From NCBI RefSeq assembly GCF_043235035.1, contig NZ_JAZAQF010000012.1, positions 124,001-188,000 of the forward strand: a stretch of DNA of 64,000 nucleotides, in the 5' to 3' direction. Positions 61,938 to 64,000 of this stretch are shown here, piece after piece. A program made the position numbers and the translations under genes. Source of the DNA: CACIAM-69d sp001698445 (GTDB lineage Bacteria; Cyanobacteriota; Cyanobacteriia; CACIAM-69d). Numbering within the stretch: position 1 is the first letter of the stretch; every line of letters starts with the position of its first letter. The notes under the pieces are model-generated. The model saw only the letters and a program-made list of their open reading frames with translations, was not told the DNA's origin and ran no database searches.

Positions 61938-64000
61938 CAGGATCAGCCCCAGTTAGGGCCCCTTTGGCGGCGGCAATCAGCGATCGAAAAAAGGGATGAT
62001 TCAAATCCACCGGCTCGGCGGTTTCCCGGTTGGGGCCGAGTAAGCCGGTGGATTCGCCATCAACCAGGGCCAGCACTTTGCCCTCGGGGTTGCGGATTCG
62101 CAATTCCGGTTGGCCGTCCCGATCGCCCCAGGCGCAGTTGTAGGGGCGATCGCGGAAGGTAAAGCTAGCCCGCTTGGGATTCGGGGGAGCAAGGTGATCA
62201 AGCCCCTTGTCTGGCACGGCGGCCGTTACGGCCGGATCGTAGGTAACTGGGCGATCGGCGACGACGGGCGATCGAACCGGGGCACTACCAGCCACAGCGG
62301 GCCGGATCGCCACCACGTCCAATTCCAAATTCACCGCGCCGTTCCAGTGGTTCTCCTTGAGCTGATAGGCCACATCCACCACGGGCGGTAACGGAAACGC
62401 ATCGCCCCAACGCCAGGCGATCGCCTCCATTTGGCCCGTCCCATCGGACACCGTGAGCCGCAGATGCTTGCGATCCTGGCCCAACTGCCGCTGACCCACC
62501 ACCTGCAACCCTGGCGACCAAAACACCGGGTCGGGGTTGCCAATGCCGCAGGGGTGCAGCATGTCGATTTGTTCGTAAAGTTCCCCGTCCAACTCGCTTA
62601 GGCTGGCCCGTACATCGGGCTGCACCAGCGGGCAAATATGCTCCGGTTGCAGGCAGGTTTGGGCAAATTCCCGCAACCGCGCCTCAAAGGCCGGCAAATT
62701 GGCCGCCGGGAGCGAAAAGCCGCCCGCCGCTCGGTGGCCGCCATGCTTGGTCAGCAGGTCTTTGCAATATTCCAGGGCTTCAAAGACGTTGAATTCCGGG
62801 ATACTGCGGGCGGAACCGCGCACCTGCTCGGGGTTTTCCTCTTCGTAAGTGCCGATGAACACGGGTGCGCCGTAACGCTCCACCAACCGGGAGGCGACAA
62901 TCCCGATCGTCCCGTGGTGCCAATCCGGTTGCACCACCAGCATCACCCGCGCCGCCTTCAGATCCAAGTCGCTGGCTTGATACCAGGCGTGGGCTTCCTG
63001 CTCAATTTGGTTGCAAATTTGTTGGCGCTTCTGGTTGATTTCCTCGCACTGCATGGCCCGCTCCAGGGCCTCACCGCTGTCATCGGTGGTCAGCAGGTCG
63101 ATCACCACGTCCGGCTGGTGAATCCGCCCCACGGCGTTGATCCGCGGCCCGAGCCGAAAGCCGATCGCCTCCGGTTTCAGGGGGCCTTTGCTGGTGCTGG
63201 CCGTGGCGTTGCCGTCCCCTTGCCCATCATCGGCCACGCTGATCCCCGCCACCTGTTGCAGGGCGCGAATCCCGGGCACGGTGGAAAAGGGCAGCAAACT
63301 GAGGCCCCGCCTGACCCAGCGCCGATTCACGCCGGTCAGGGGCGCAAGATCGGCGATCGTCCCCAGGGTGAACAGTTGCAACAGGGATTTCCACGGGGCC
63401 GATCGCTCCATCCGCTGGGCCAACGCCACGGCCAACACGTAAGCCACGCCGACCCCGGCTAATCCGGCGTAGGGCGAGGCCGGATCGATTAATTTCGGGT
63501 TCAGGATCGCGTTGGCGGGCGGAATCCGGGGCGGCACATCGTGGTGATCGGTCAGGATCACGGTTAACCCCAACTCCCGGGCCCGGGCGATCGGCTCGTA
63601 GGCGGCGATTCCGTTGTCCACCGTCAGGATCAGGCTGATCCCGTTTTGGTGAAACTCCTCCACGATCCGCTGATTAATCCCGTAGCCATCGGTCATCCGG
63701 CTGGGGATCGAGGCGGTCACATCGGCTCCCAAATGGCGGAAGGCGCGGATCAGCAGGGCGGTGCTGGTCATGCCGTCCGCGTCGTAGTCGCCGCAAATTC
63801 CGAGCCGATCGCCCCGTTCGATCGCCTCCGCCAACAGATCCAGCGCCGGGGCCAGGTCGGGAAACTCCGCGATCGGGCTGGGCAGTTCCGCCAAATCCGG
63901 GTCGAGAAACAGCTCGGCCAGCTCCGGCGTATCGATGCCGCGATTGATCAGCACCTGCGCTAACAGCGGCGACAGGCCCGTGGCCGCTGCAATCTCAGCG
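61909..64000 (-). CDS. recJ: Single-strand DNA exonuclease RecJ (5' end beyond window)
   Basis: RecJ degrades single-stranded DNA 5' to 3' in recombination and mismatch repair. The frame is open to the right edge: 15 more codons precede GTG 63954, so the gene is truncated only by the window. DHH motifs are present: GDYDADGMTSTALLIRAF, TVDNGI, TDHHDVPP, the DHHA1 KHGGHRAAGGFSLP and the OB domain. The C-terminal linker (about 590-635) contains PDKGLDHLAP, which is read from a copy of the intergenic palindromic core. The tail LTGADPANSGLTGAE has a short internal repeat. Confidence 0.95.
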   Translation of the reverse strand, partial: AEIAAATGLSPLLAQVLINRGIDTPELAELFLDPDLAELPSPIAEFPDLAPALDLLAEAIERGDRLGICGDYDADGMTSTALLIRAFRHLGADVTASIPSRMTDGYGINQRIVEEFHQNGISLILTVDNGIAAYEPIARARELGLTVILTDHHDVPPRIPPANAILNPKLIDPASPYAGLAGVGVAYVLAVALAQRMERSAPWKSLLQLFTLGTIADLAPLTGVNRRWVRRGLSLLPFSTVPGIRALQQVAGISVADDGQGDGNATASTSKGPLKPEAIGFRLGPRINAVGRIHQPDVVIDLLTTDDSGEALERAMQCEEINQKRQQICNQIEQEAHAWYQASDLDLKAARVMLVVQPDWHHGTIGIVASRLVERYGAPVFIGTYEEENPEQVRGSARSIPEFNVFEALEYCKDLLTKHGGHRAAGGFSLPAANLPAFEARLREFAQTCLQPEHICPLVQPDVRASLSELDGELYEQIDMLHPCGIGNPDPVFWSPGLQVVGQRQLGQDRKHLRLTVSDGTGQMEAIAWRWGDAFPLPPVVDVAYQLKENHWNGAVNLELDVVAIRPAVAGSAPVRSPVVADRPVTYDPAVTAAVPDKGLDHLAPPNPKRASFTFRDRPYNCAWGDRDGQPELRIRNPEGKVLALVDGESTGLLGPNRETAEPVDLNHPFFRSLIAAAKGALTGADPANSGLTGAE
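62185..62215 (-). repeat. Palindrome-family core inside recJ
   Basis: GGGAGCAAGG-TGATC-AAGCCCCTTGTCTGG-type sequence, in frame with recJ, matches the conserved flanks of the intergenic copies (GGGAGCAAGG at left, CCTTGTCTGG at right). It encodes PDKGLDHLAPP on the minus strand. Confidence 0.7.

Overview
The window is chromosomal DNA of a beta-cyanobacterium. It carries petB/petD, ctpA, a ccmK-L-M-N-O beta-carboxysome cluster and NDH-1 CO2-uptake genes (ndhF4-ndhD4-cupB). The HIP1 octamer GCGATCGC is scattered through genes and gaps. Genus cannot be fixed from the sequence alone. No rRNA, tRNA, CRISPR array, transposase or phage gene was recognised.

Layout. 0.4-5.5 kb (minus): a small Cys-rich protein and a two-gene RND efflux system. 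5.8-9.1 kb (plus): a DUF389 membrane protein, a TerB-like/Mo-nitrogenase-C-terminal protein and ObgE. 9.3-12.2 kb: petB-petD divergent from ctpA. 12.3-17.8 kb (minus): ccmK-L-M-N-O. 18.6-24.0 kb (plus, divergent from ccm): ndhF4-ndhD4-cupB-DUF4346, so the CO2-hydrating NDH-1 module and the carboxysome shell share one 0.85-kb intergenic region. 24-33 kb: a large membrane protein, one intact and one nonsense-broken Uma2 gene, a two-RCK potassium-channel-like protein, and glycolate dehydrogenase subunits GlcE-GlcF. 33.5-41.6 kb: a lipoprotein, an orphan protein, a TAXI-type binding protein with an unusual C-terminal half, an EF-G paralogue without the catalytic His, and FutA. 41.9-43.7 kb (minus): a pentapeptide lipoprotein overlapping a TonB-like Pro-rich membrane protein. 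44.6-53.5 kb (plus): DUF3493, LptA-like, LptB and LptF/G, then tgt, Tic20-like, rpsF, DUF1499 and mnmE. 53.6-64 kb: Uma2, isoaspartyl peptidase, a CHASE2 adenylate cyclase, a PAS-GGDEF-EAL protein, and recJ running off the right edge.

The least expected content is between genes. (1) A family of small non-coding elements is built round the 20-nt palindrome CAAGGGGCTTAAGCCCCTTG. Three copies are exactly 133 bp with the palindrome in the centre and inverted-repeat ends. A fourth copy is longer, core-only relics also occur, and one relic sits in frame inside recJ. (2) A second MITE-like element of about 127 bp has TTAATTACAGC ends and a partial copy 6 kb away. (3) Intergenic regions hold many unrelated tandem repeats with periods of 5-22 bp. 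Both element families look non-autonomous, since the window has no transposase.

Several starts were moved from the longest open frame because a ribosome-binding site, a repeat or the family N-terminus argued for a downstream codon (DUF389, ccmM, glcE, glcF, EF-G-like, lptB, tgt, rpsF and others).
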